NCBI GenBank assembly: GCA_964519095.1 | Contig: CAZFHV010000021.1 | Coordinates: 1 to 25,168, forward strand | Direction of reading: 5' to 3' | Length of the DNA: 25,168 nt | Origin: JAEHCY01 sp964519095 | GTDB lineage: Bacteria > Pseudomonadota > Gammaproteobacteria > Chromatiales > Chromatiaceae | Shown here: positions 7,753 to 15,397 of the stretch, piece by piece | Numbering within the stretch: position 1 is the stretch's first letter | How the letters are laid out: each line of letters begins with the position of its first letter | Notes under the pieces: generated by a model | Told to the model about the DNA's origin: nothing | The model's database searches: none | What the model saw: the letters and a program-made list of their open reading frames with translations, nothing else | Program-made: the position numbers and the translations under genes

Positions 7753-9111
7753 TCAGGGTCGGCCGAGGGAGCGCTTGAGGAGGTCGTAGGAGCTCGGCGG
7801 CGCCGGGGGCTCAGTGGCTGCGGGGGATCGCTCGGACTCCCCGCCTGCTTCCGTGGGATGAGGCAGGGGGCTGGCGTCCGCCAGGAGCAGGGGCTCGCGG
7901 TCACGCACCAACAGGCTTGGCTGGGTGAAGGGGGCGAGGCGCTCCAGAAAGTCGAGCACCTCCAGCATGGGTGAGCCCTTGAAGAACTGCGCCGGGGGGA
8001 CGTCCATCCAGATGCGGTCCGCGTAGGCATAAAGCTCGTAGGGGGTATCGCCAATCCCGTCTTGGTCCCGATCGAAGCCCTCGAAGTCTTCCCAGAAGTT
8101 GCCCGCCCAGAGGTTACGGTTGGCGCTCTTGCCGCCATCCACCACCACCTGGGTGATGTTGCCCTTGAATCGGTTACCCCGGAACTCGTTGCCCTGCCAG
8201 TCGTTGAGCCATCGGATACCGACCCCATTGTAAGCGACTAGGTTGTTGGTGAAGCGATTGGTGGTGTCGGGCTGGTAGGGGGAGATGTCGAGGTAGATCC
8301 CCGCGGCGCAGTAGAGGATGCGGTTGCCCTCGATGACCACATCCGAGGTCTCGTTGAAACCGATGCCGATGCCGGTAGGGCCCGTCGCACGCATGATGGT
8401 GTTGCCCCGCACCACCAGCCCGTCGCTGTACATCAGAAAGATCCCCACCGAGTTGTCCTCGAAGTGGTTGTCCTCGACGTCGTTGTGCTGGGAGTACATG
8501 AAGTGCAGGGAGTAGCGACCGCCTCGGGCATCGTTGCGGGCGATCAGGTTGTCCTTGGAGTACCAGACCACCATGTCGCGGGAGTTGCGGACCAGGTTGT
8601 CGGTGATCTCGTTGCCGAAGCTGTACCAGAGCCGCACCGCATCGCCACGCACCCCGAGCTCCACGTCCTTGGACGAGATACGGTTACGCCGCACCTTGTT
8701 GTGCTCGGATTGCTGCAAATCGACGCCGAAAAGGCAATGATCGATGCGGTTGTCACTGATGACGTTGAAGTTGCCCCGCACCTGCACCCCAGAGTCGATG
8801 TCGTTGTGGGAGCTGCCGGAGTTGGTCAGACGCAGGCCCCGCAGGGTGGCGCCGTCCGTGTCTAGGGTGATGACCGAGCCCCGCCCCCCGGCGTCGATGG
8901 TGACCTTCCCCCCGCCGTCCAGGGTGAGGGGCTTGTCGATGCGTACCGGCCCCGCGTAGGTGCCGGGTTCGGGGATCACCACCGCGTTGGGCTCGGCCCG
9001 GTCGATGAGCGGCTGGAGTGGCGGATGGGCGCTGCCCCAACCCACCCCGTTCGCCAGCAGAAGGGCCAAACCCAGGGCGCCGAGTACCGTGAGGCGGGAG
9101 GGTAGGGGCAT
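7753..9111 (-). CDS. nosD: NosD, periplasmic beta-helix copper-site maturation protein
   Basis: NosD (452 aa) is the periplasmic part of the NosDFY machine. It accepts copper from NosL and is needed to form the CuZ site. A Sec signal peptide (about residues 1-29) is followed by I-P-E-P-G-T-Y and a long right-handed beta-helix. The helix is seen as repeated G-N-x-I, N-x-I-x-x-N and D-N-x-F type turns from about residue 60 to 340. Length fits the family. The frame stays open further upstream into the preceding gene, but the ATG at 9111 is chosen because the signal peptide begins there and the spacing to the nosB-like stop is then 20 bases. Confidence 0.92.
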   Translation of the reverse strand: MPLPSRLTVLGALGLALLLANGVGWGSAHPPLQPLIDRAEPNAVVIPEPGTYAGPVRIDKPLTLDGGGKVTIDAGGRGSVITLDTDGATLRGLRLTNSGSSHNDIDSGVQVRGNFNVISDNRIDHCLFGVDLQQSEHNKVRRNRISSKDVELGVRGDAVRLWYSFGNEITDNLVRNSRDMVVWYSKDNLIARNDARGGRYSLHFMYSQHNDVEDNHFEDNSVGIFLMYSDGLVVRGNTIMRATGPTGIGIGFNETSDVVIEGNRILYCAAGIYLDISPYQPDTTNRFTNNLVAYNGVGIRWLNDWQGNEFRGNRFKGNITQVVVDGGKSANRNLWAGNFWEDFEGFDRDQDGIGDTPYELYAYADRIWMDVPPAQFFKGSPMLEVLDFLERLAPFTQPSLLVRDREPLLLADASPLPHPTEAGGESERSPAATEPPAPPSSYDLLKRSLGRP

Positions 9112-9131
9112 GAACGGCGCCCGGAGCGGCG

Positions 9132-10307
9132 TTACCGGGGCTCGCCAGCGGCGCTCAGCTCTTTGCGCCGGATCAGGGCGACGATGGCCAGCACCAGCGA
9201 CAGCCCGAGCATGACGCCGAAGCCGATGTAGGGATAGGAGTGGGTGCCAAACTGGGCCACCTTGCCGTCGCCGAACACCGTCGGCATGAAGGGCTTGACC
9301 GTGAAGGCCCCCATGTCGTTGAGGGTGTGGCCATACCACCAGAGCCAGGCGGAGTAGTCGAGGATGAAGACCACCGGTAGCGCGATGGGTACCAGCACCA
9401 TCAGCCAATAGAGGAGCCCGCGAGTGTAGCGAGCCCCCCACACCACCAAGACCATGGCCCCGACGATGCCCCAGAAGACGATCTTCGCCGCGAGGATCAT
9501 CTTGCCCACCATGGGGCGGATCTGCTGAGGATCATTGAAATAGCGTCCGAGGGTCTTGGCGTAATGCCAGGAGAGGAGCTGCATGCCGGTCCCCTGCCAC
9601 TGCATCCGCTCGTTGGGAGGCTGGCGCTCCTGGTCCTTCTCGAAGGTGGTGCGCAGGCCATCCAACAGGGCCACCTTCTCGGCCTTTTCGGCGGCCCGCC
9701 GCTCTTTAGCCTCGCTCTTCGCCATCTCGGCCTTGAGGCGGGCAATCAGGGCCTGGGCGGGGGAGAGGTTTTCCGCCGACTCCCCGGTGGCCTCCTGGTC
9801 CAGGGCGGTCACCATCGCCCGGACGTAGCCCTCGCTCTGATATTTCAGTCCGTGGGGAGTAAAGAAGGTCAGGTACATCCAGACCCCGATGGCGCCGAAT
9901 CCAACCACCAGCACCCCGATACGAATCCGCGGGTCGAGGAAGGCAAAACCGACCAGCATCACCCCCAGCATGCTCATCAGGAAGGGGGCAAAGGCCCGCT
10001 CGACCACTCCCCCGGCGGCAATAGGGTACATGCCCACGTAATGGTTGATGGTGTCCATCTCGTGCACGCAGTCGAGGGCCTCTTCCTCACGGATCTCCGC
10101 TTTGGCGACCTTTTTACAGCCGTTGAACACCCCGTTCATGTGGAAGTGGATGCGCACCCCATCGGGAAAGGCCTCCGGGGGGTAGTTGGGCGCCGTGAGC
10201 GAGACCCACCAGATGGGCGCGTAGAAGATGGCCACCAACAGGCCCAGGGAGGCCAGGATCAGGAGACCAACGAGCAGGGAGGATCGGCCCTTTGCGGGTG
10301 CATTCAT
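9132..10307 (-). CDS. nosB: NosB-like polytopic membrane protein of clade II nos loci
   Basis: This 391-aa membrane protein sits between the cytochromes and nosD, exactly where clade II nos loci carry nosB. Hydrophobic segments are visible at about residues 10-32, 107-125, 128-150, 274-295, 300-320 and 362-385. Between segments 1 and 2 lies a periplasmic loop with two Cys (N-G-C-K-K and L-D-C-V-H) and several His. Residues about 180-245 form a charged, coiled-coil-like cytoplasmic or periplasmic stretch rich in Lys and Glu. The function of NosB is not established; its conserved place suggests a role in electron transfer to, or assembly of, clade II NosZ. The name rests on position and topology, not on a catalytic motif. 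No strong ribosome site precedes the ATG. Confidence 0.72.
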   Translation of the reverse strand: MNAPAKGRSSLLVGLLILASLGLLVAIFYAPIWWVSLTAPNYPPEAFPDGVRIHFHMNGVFNGCKKVAKAEIREEEALDCVHEMDTINHYVGMYPIAAGGVVERAFAPFLMSMLGVMLVGFAFLDPRIRIGVLVVGFGAIGVWMYLTFFTPHGLKYQSEGYVRAMVTALDQEATGESAENLSPAQALIARLKAEMAKSEAKERRAAEKAEKVALLDGLRTTFEKDQERQPPNERMQWQGTGMQLLSWHYAKTLGRYFNDPQQIRPMVGKMILAAKIVFWGIVGAMVLVVWGARYTRGLLYWLMVLVPIALPVVFILDYSAWLWWYGHTLNDMGAFTVKPFMPTVFGDGKVAQFGTHSYPYIGFGVMLGLSLVLAIVALIRRKELSAAGEPR

Positions 10308-10533
10308 CGGAGATACCGCTTGTCAGAGGGGAGAGGAGACATGCCGGAGGTCACCCCCGGACCGGTCGCCCGGGAGGATCGAGACGCCGATGCGTCCGTG
10401 CAATCTGACGGCCATGAGCCATGGAGTACCTGTACTCCAGCGGTTCGAGCCCTGGGCGCGGGGGAGCGGGACTCGAACAGTTTTCGCTCGGGGACCGCGG
10501 CGCGATCCGCCGCGATCCGGTAAGGCTTGGGTG
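10308..10533. repeat. Intercistronic region with three consecutive inverted repeats
   Basis: Between the dihaem cytochrome and the nosB-like gene lie three perfect or near-perfect palindromes. TGGAGTAC/GTACTCCA is at 10422-10439 (two-base spacer). GTTCGAGCCC/GGGACTCGAAC is at 10443-10478 (one bulged A, 15-base loop). CGCGGCG/CGCCGCG is at 10496-10514 (five-base loop). None is followed by a U-tract. They may fold as an mRNA stabilising or processing cluster that separates expression of the cytochrome from the assembly genes, or may be a REP-like insertion. Confidence 0.6.
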
Positions 10534-11232
10534 CTACTTGAAGTCCGGGTTCTTCCAATCGGCGGACGTGGCCAGAAGCTCCGTCGGGGGCTTGATGCGC
10601 GAGGTGTAGTCACACACTGCGATCAGGTCCTTCTCCGAGAACTCCTGGACCTGCTTGACCATGTCCGGATTGGCGTTCTTGCGTGCGCCGGACTTGATCT
10701 CCTTGAACTGGCGGACGATGTAGTTGAAGTGCTGGCCATGGATGCGCGGGTAGAACTTCTCGTTGTTGCCTTCGCCGTTGTCACCGTGGCAGCGCACGCA
10801 GTTGTCCTTGTAGAGCTGCTTGCCATGCTCCAAGTTGTCGCCGGGGCCGACGCCATTGGCCGGGGTCATGGGCAGTTTGGCGACATAGGCCACCACGTCG
10901 GCCAGGGACTGGGCACCGCCGATCTGATCGGGAAGGGCGAAGGGGTACATGGTGGGGTTGTTGCGATTGAGGGCCCGGATGTCGGCCAACTGCTTGATGA
11001 TCACGTTATGGTGCTGACCGGCCAATTGGGGGAAGGTGCCATCCGGCAGGCCCCAGCCCTCGGGCATGTGACAGGCGGAGCAGACCTCGTAGACGTCCCG
11101 CCCCTTGTCCACATCCCCCTTGAGATGCAGGGCCTCGTCCTTCTCCCCGCCCGCCTCGTTCCAAGCAAAGGCCGTGCCCGTGAGCCCCGCGGCAACCGCC
11201 GCGACCACCGCTGCTACCACAACCCTATTCAT
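10534..11232 (-). CDS. Periplasmic dihaem c-type cytochrome
   Basis: This exported 232-aa cytochrome has two class I haem domains. A Sec signal ends near A-F-A (residues 21-23). The first haem site is C-S-A-C-H at 51-55 and the second is C-V-R-C-H at 145-149. Each is followed by the Pro-x-L/I-x-G-Q-H type segment seen in cytochrome c4-like proteins. The likely role is electron carrier between the NosGH branch (or the bc1 complex) and NosZ. ATG at 11232 is preceded by a perfect TTTGGAGG six bases away, and the reading frame further upstream would run into the FNR/DNR box at 11351-11364. That box shows the gene has its own anaerobic promoter in addition to any read-through from nosZ. Confidence 0.9.
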   Translation of the reverse strand: MNRVVVAAVVAAVAAGLTGTAFAWNEAGGEKDEALHLKGDVDKGRDVYEVCSACHMPEGWGLPDGTFPQLAGQHHNVIIKQLADIRALNRNNPTMYPFALPDQIGGAQSLADVVAYVAKLPMTPANGVGPGDNLEHGKQLYKDNCVRCHGDNGEGNNEKFYPRIHGQHFNYIVRQFKEIKSGARKNANPDMVKQVQEFSEKDLIAVCDYTSRIKPPTELLATSADWKNPDFK

Positions 11233-11323
11233 CGAAGACCTCCAAAGCTGATAAGGAGCGGCGGCCCTTGGGGGCCGCCAGGAATAGTGGACATGCGAGC
11301 GCCGTTCGCTCAGCAATGAGGGC

Positions 11324-11364
11324 ACTCTAGCCGCTGCACGGCCGGAAACCTTGACCTCTGTCAA
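11324..11364 (-). promoter_or_regulatory. FNR/DNR box and -10 element for the dihaem cytochrome
   Basis: TTGAC-CTCT-GTCAA at 11351-11364 is a perfect palindrome of the FNR/DNR type. On the - strand a -10-like TAGAGT lies at 11324-11329. That is where a class II promoter with the box centred near -41.5 would put it, giving a start near 11316 and a leader of about 85 bases. Confidence 0.7.
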
Positions 11365-11393
11365 TAACCATTCAGTTGAAATCTATGGTTATT
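11363..11393. terminator. Inverted repeat overlapping the end of the nosZ-proximal cytochrome gene
   Basis: The nine-base arms AATAACCAT (11363-11371) and ATGGTTATT (11385-11393) are perfect inverted repeats around a 13-base loop and include the TAA stop. There is no U-tract and the stem is AT-rich, so termination would be weak. The repeat also abuts the FNR/DNR box, so it may instead be regulatory. Confidence 0.35.
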
Positions 11394-11709
11394 TCAGGGT
11401 CGCGAGCCAGGCGGCGATGGCCTTCATCTCCTCGTCGTTGACCAGGTGCATCACCCCCTTCATCGCCACGGTCTGGCCGTTGTTGCGGGCGCCACTGGCG
11501 ATGTCCTTCATTTGGTTGTAGGCATAGTCGGCGTTCTGCCCGGCCAGCTTCGGATAGACCGGCATGATCGGGCTCTTGGCATCCTTACCATGGCAGGAGA
11601 AGCAGGTCTTCTTCTGGAAGAGGTCGGCACCATCGAGTGCCCAGGCCTGGCCCGAGAAACCGATGACGAAGGCGGCAGCGACCGCCCTGGTGAGCGTCTT
11701 TGAGATCAT
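11389..11709 (-). CDS. Small periplasmic monohaem cytochrome c next to nosZ
   Basis: This 106-aa class I cytochrome c has a Sec signal ending at about Q-A-W-A (residues 21-24) and the haem site C-F-S-C-H at 36-40. The later P-K-L-A-G-Q-N segment and several Met residues offer a distal ligand. The ATG at 11709 is preferred over the GTG at 11716-11718 because GAGG lies eight bases upstream of it. As the gene directly after nosZ it is the best candidate for the immediate electron donor to the CuA site. A strong hairpin separates it from nosZ and could set the ratio of the two products. Confidence 0.87.
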   Translation of the reverse strand: MISKTLTRAVAAAFVIGFSGQAWALDGADLFQKKTCFSCHGKDAKSPIMPVYPKLAGQNADYAYNQMKDIASGARNNGQTVAMKGVMHLVNDEEMKAIAAWLATLK

Positions 11710-11749
11710 TTCGAGCACCTCGTGAGAAATCAGGTTGAGGGGGCAGGCG

Positions 11750-11774
11750 CGGAGGGGGCCAGTGGCCCCCTCCG
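11750..11774. terminator. Strong GC hairpin between nosZ and the cytochrome gene
   Basis: CGGAGGGGGCC and GGCCCCCTCCG form a perfect 11-bp stem with a three-base loop, 29 bases after the nosZ stop. No U-tract follows on either strand. It probably protects the nosZ transcript from 3' exonucleases or partly terminates transcription. Confidence 0.55.
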
Positions 11775-11802
11775 GATGGAACGGAATAGCGCCGGACTCA
11801 GG

Positions 11803-14112
11803 CTACTTGCTGACCTTCTTGGCCTGGTTCTGCTCCAGATAGGTCTTCGCGCGCAGGCCCAGATCGGCCGTCTTCACCTGATACTGCCACCACTGGTTGG
11901 CCCAAAGCATGGCGTTCTGCCAGTCCTGCTTGCCCGCGGCCTCCTCGGCCTTCTTCTTGGCCTGCTCCGCGAAACCGAGCTGGTCGGTGGCATCCTCCAC
12001 CAGGGCCACGACAGTGGGGAAGTCCTTGTAGTTGTGGCTGGTGATGAAGGCCACCACCTGGTCGATGACCCCCTGGGTCTCCACGTTGGTCTTCACCTGG
12101 GTGTCATAGTCCGCCTTGCTGTAGGTGACGCCTTCCTTCATCTTGCCTTCCGCCGCCTTGTAGCCCTTGGGCGTCACCAGCAGGTAACCCTGCATCTCCA
12201 GATGCAGCGCCGAGCAGAACTCGGTGCAGTAGTAGGGGTAGACGCCCGCCTTGTCGGCCACGAAGGTGGCGGAGGCGGTCTTGCCCGGCTCGATGGAGAG
12301 CTGGACGTTCTGCCCGTACATGGCGAAGCCGTGCACCTCGTCCTGGGCCCGCTCGAGGTTGGTCAGATGGATGCTGACGGTATCCCCTTCCTCCGCCTCG
12401 ATGATCTCCGGGGTGATGTGGGAGCGGATCACCGTGCCCATGACCTCCACCTTGCACTTGCCCTGCGGGTCGCAGGTGCGCTCGGTCTTCTCGCGACCCG
12501 CGCGGGTGGCGAAGGCTGACTTGTCATCCGCGCGGCTGTTCCAACCGGACTTGTAACGCACCTCCGGCTGGAGCTTGTCGGCCTTGATGGCCACCGCGTA
12601 GTGGGGCTCGCCGAGCGGCAGGGGCATGTCGTAGAGGAGTTGCATCTTCTCGCCGCTGATGTCGATCAGCTGATGGTTCTGGGGATGCAGGGGACCCACC
12701 GGGTTGAAGCGGTCGATGGCCAGCTTGTTCAGCGAGACCAGGTACTTGCCATCGGGCGAGACCGAGTCGCCCTCCATCGCCATCAGGTGGCCGATGTTGT
12801 AGTGGATGTGGAGCTGATCCAGCACCTTGCCCTGGCAGTAGTCCCACTTGGTGACCATGGAGTCCACATAGATGGAGGTGTAGGCCACGCAGGGCTTGGC
12901 GTCGTACTGGGTGTGCAGCGGCCCCAGACCCACCTGAACCTGGGTGTGCAGGGCGTCCTTGAGGGCGATGATCGGGATCCCATAGGGGTCCTTGCCCTCG
13001 AACTTCTTGTCCGCGATGGCCTTTTGGATCTTCTCGAAGCTGTAGACCCAGGTGTGACTATCGAGCTTGCCGGAGACGGTGATGTACTTGCCGTCGGGGG
13101 TCACGTCCACGCCATGGGGGCTCTTGGGCTCGGGGATCAGGTAGAGCAGGCCCTCTTTCACCGCCTGGTCCATGGTGATCAGGTACATGCCGTTCTTCTT
13201 CTGCACCTTGCCGGCCTTGACCAACTCCTCGGCCTTCTTCCAGTTGGTCACGTGCAGAAAGTCGGTGTCCTTCGAGGAGCAGCCCGCCTCGAAGGGGGGA
13301 CGGCCGCGCTCGATGCCACCGACGTAGCGCTCCGAGCAGAAGGAGTTGGTGAAACCCCAGCCCATGCTGTCCTTCTTGCCCGCGTCGGAGAGGTCCTGGC
13401 TGTAGGGGGGCAACTCGAAGGTGAAGGAGTTGTCCGGGTCGATGCGGCCCTTGTCCTTGTTGAAGCTCCAGTAGGTCAGACCGCCGCGGTACTTGTCGTT
13501 GAACTCCTCGAGGGGGGCAAATTCACCCTTGTAGGGGGCGGCATACTGGGTGGCCTCCATAACATACTCGGTGTTGGGGGTCACGAAGGCGCCACCGTGC
13601 TCCGAGCGGAACAGCGGGTTGACCACGATCTGCTTGGTCTCGAAGTCGTGGAGGTCGATCACCGCCAGACGCGGGTTGGCCTTGTCGTTGATGAACAGGT
13701 ACCTGCCGTTGTACTCACCCTCGGTCTCGGAGATGGCCGGATGGTGGGTGTCGCCGTAAACGATGTCCTTGCCGTCGATGCGCCCCTGGGCCAGCACCGC
13801 CTTGGATTCATCGTCGAACCCATAGCCCTGCCAGGGCTCGGGGGTGAAGACACCGATGTACTTGAGGATGCGCATCGAGGGGATGCCGTAGACGATGACC
13901 TGGCCCGACTGGCCGCCGGAGCTGAAGACGATGTACTCGTCGCGTCCGCCGGTGGGGGTGTAAGTCTTGGCCGCTGCCAGGAGATCCTTCTCGGTGAGGC
14001 CGCGCGCCTTCATGACCTCCTCGAGGGTTTGAGCGTGGATGCTCACCGCCACGCCAAACCCAACGCCTAGACCGAGCGCCATGGACATGGCTCTTCGCAA
14101 GGTAGCACTCAT
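11803..14112 (-). CDS. nosZ: Clade II nitrous oxide reductase NosZ
   Basis: NosZ reduces N2O to N2 in the periplasm. The protein is 769 aa. The signal peptide (about 1-27, ending in I-H-A) lacks the Tat consensus of clade I enzymes, so export is probably by Sec. The seven-bladed propeller has CuZ-type His residues at H123-H124 (D-T-H-H-P), H172, H333, H400 (G-P-L-H-T), H441 and probably H504. The C-terminal cupredoxin carries the CuA ligands H594, C629, E631 (backbone), C633, H637 and M640, with spacing identical to characterised enzymes. A tail of about 120 residues follows the cupredoxin (648-769), largely helical and Lys/Glu-rich, with no C-x-x-C-H, unlike the haem-bearing tail of Campylobacterota NosZ. 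A purine-rich site (AAGGGGGG) precedes the ATG. An FNR/DNR box lies about 104 bases upstream. Confidence 0.97.
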   Translation of the reverse strand: MSATLRRAMSMALGLGVGFGVAVSIHAQTLEEVMKARGLTEKDLLAAAKTYTPTGGRDEYIVFSSGGQSGQVIVYGIPSMRILKYIGVFTPEPWQGYGFDDESKAVLAQGRIDGKDIVYGDTHHPAISETEGEYNGRYLFINDKANPRLAVIDLHDFETKQIVVNPLFRSEHGGAFVTPNTEYVMEATQYAAPYKGEFAPLEEFNDKYRGGLTYWSFNKDKGRIDPDNSFTFELPPYSQDLSDAGKKDSMGWGFTNSFCSERYVGGIERGRPPFEAGCSSKDTDFLHVTNWKKAEELVKAGKVQKKNGMYLITMDQAVKEGLLYLIPEPKSPHGVDVTPDGKYITVSGKLDSHTWVYSFEKIQKAIADKKFEGKDPYGIPIIALKDALHTQVQVGLGPLHTQYDAKPCVAYTSIYVDSMVTKWDYCQGKVLDQLHIHYNIGHLMAMEGDSVSPDGKYLVSLNKLAIDRFNPVGPLHPQNHQLIDISGEKMQLLYDMPLPLGEPHYAVAIKADKLQPEVRYKSGWNSRADDKSAFATRAGREKTERTCDPQGKCKVEVMGTVIRSHITPEIIEAEEGDTVSIHLTNLERAQDEVHGFAMYGQNVQLSIEPGKTASATFVADKAGVYPYYCTEFCSALHLEMQGYLLVTPKGYKAAEGKMKEGVTYSKADYDTQVKTNVETQGVIDQVVAFITSHNYKDFPTVVALVEDATDQLGFAEQAKKKAEEAAGKQDWQNAMLWANQWWQYQVKTADLGLRAKTYLEQNQAKKVSK

Positions 14113-14188
14113 GGAGATCCCCCCTTCTGAGGTGATGGATTGATCGAGTTCGCGGGTCCGCTCGCGAGGCCGAGGACCGCTCCCGCTA

Positions 14189-14229
14189 AACTAGCAAAAA
14201 GTGATAAGACCCCTCTTGATCTGGGTCAA
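14189..14229 (-). promoter_or_regulatory. FNR/DNR box and -10 element for nosZ
   Basis: TTGAT-CTGG-GTCAA at 14216-14229 differs by one base from the FNR/DNR consensus. On the - strand TAGTTT at 14189-14194 sits where the -10 of a class II promoter is expected. The predicted start is near 14181, giving a leader of about 70 bases before nosZ. Confidence 0.75.
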
Positions 14230-14338
14230 TATAAACAGGGGGTGTGTGATTTCACGCAGATCCGCACCGGGTCCGGGCGCGCCGGCAATCGCCGGGAGCG
14301 GTGGAAACGGGACAACCCCATCCCGGAGGGTAGGGGGG

Positions 14339-15304
14339 TCAGCGAGCGGCCAGGGTGAGACCCAGGGCGAGCAGCAGCCCGTGGAGCACCATGGCGGCTA
14401 TGGTCAGGGGAATGGCCTGACCCAGCCTGGCCGGGGTGCCCGCATAGCGGACGACCTCCAACGCCGCCTTGAGGCTGAGCGGGAGGGCCAGCAGCGCCAG
14501 GAGCGCCTCGAAGGGCAGGGCATGGGCGAGCACCAGGCCAACCAGCAGGAGGTTCGCGCCACCCACCAGTGCCAGATAGCCCCAGCGGCCCCGCTCTGGG
14601 CCCAGGCGCACCACCCAGTGGTGCTTGCCCGCGAGGTCATCGGCCCGCCGGTCGGGAAACTGGTTCACATAGAGGAGCGCCGCCACCAGAAGCCCATAGG
14701 GCAGAGACACCCAGACCGGCAGGAGCGCGAAGCCGCCACGCTGGACCAGGTCGCAGCCCATCACGATCAGCAGACCGAATCCCAGGGCCACGCTGGGCTC
14801 TCCCAGGCCGTGGCTGTTGAGCGCCAGCGGCGGGGCGGAGTAGGCCCATCCAAGGAACATCCCCGCGAGTCCGACCCCAGCCAGGCCCCATCCGGCGAAG
14901 GGCAGGAGCAGCACGCCGATCAGGGCGGTGCTGGCCATCAGGGCAACACCGAAGCGCCCCATTTGCTCCTCGGTGAGCACCCCGTTCTGGATGAAGCGGC
15001 TGCCCCCGGTGAAAGGGAACAGGCGCTCGGTGTTCAGGGCATCGGTGCCGTTGCGGGCGTCGTAGTAGTCGTTGAGCACATTGACCGCGCCATGGACCAT
15101 CAAGGCGCCCAAGATGCTCAGCAAGGCGGTGCCTGGATCCAGTTTCACCCCCGCGGTGTAGGCGCTGGCGAGCCCCAGCAGGCAGGGCACGAAGCTCGCG
15201 GCCAGGAAGGGCGGTCGGGTCGCCGCCAGGTAGCGACTCCAGGCGCTGGGGAAGTTGGCGGGGATGGGCTCTTCGAAGGTAACCACGGGGCCTGGCCTCT
15301 TCAT
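14339..15304 (-). CDS. UbiA-superfamily prenyltransferase, MenA-like
   Basis: This 321-aa integral membrane enzyme should attach a polyprenyl chain to an aromatic acceptor. It has about eight to nine hydrophobic segments. The first Asp-rich motif is N-D-Y-Y-D-A-R-N-G-T-D (residues 78-88) and the second is N-Q-F-P-D-R-R-A-D-D-L-A-G-K (214-227). The second motif and overall pattern resemble MenA (1,4-dihydroxy-2-naphthoate prenyltransferase) more than UbiA proper. No other menaquinone genes are in the window, so the substrate is uncertain. It lies between nnrS and nosZ, all on the same strand, so a link to the quinol pool feeding NosGH is plausible. No strong ribosome site is visible before the ATG. 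Confidence 0.75.
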   Translation of the reverse strand: MKRPGPVVTFEEPIPANFPSAWSRYLAATRPPFLAASFVPCLLGLASAYTAGVKLDPGTALLSILGALMVHGAVNVLNDYYDARNGTDALNTERLFPFTGGSRFIQNGVLTEEQMGRFGVALMASTALIGVLLLPFAGWGLAGVGLAGMFLGWAYSAPPLALNSHGLGEPSVALGFGLLIVMGCDLVQRGGFALLPVWVSLPYGLLVAALLYVNQFPDRRADDLAGKHHWVVRLGPERGRWGYLALVGGANLLLVGLVLAHALPFEALLALLALPLSLKAALEVVRYAGTPARLGQAIPLTIAAMVLHGLLLALGLTLAAR

Positions 15305-15397
15305 GGGGACCTGGGGGAGGTCGAGGGACGAGGATTGTGGTCGAAGACGCCCGCCACATCCATCGGCGGTTGCCTGCTCGGCCCCTGGCGGCCGAGA

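Noticed and set aside
10441..10480. tRNA-like T-arm words (GTTCGAG and its complement).
   Set aside because: No five-base T stem, anticodon arm or acceptor stem can be built on either strand. The words are arms of one inverted repeat.
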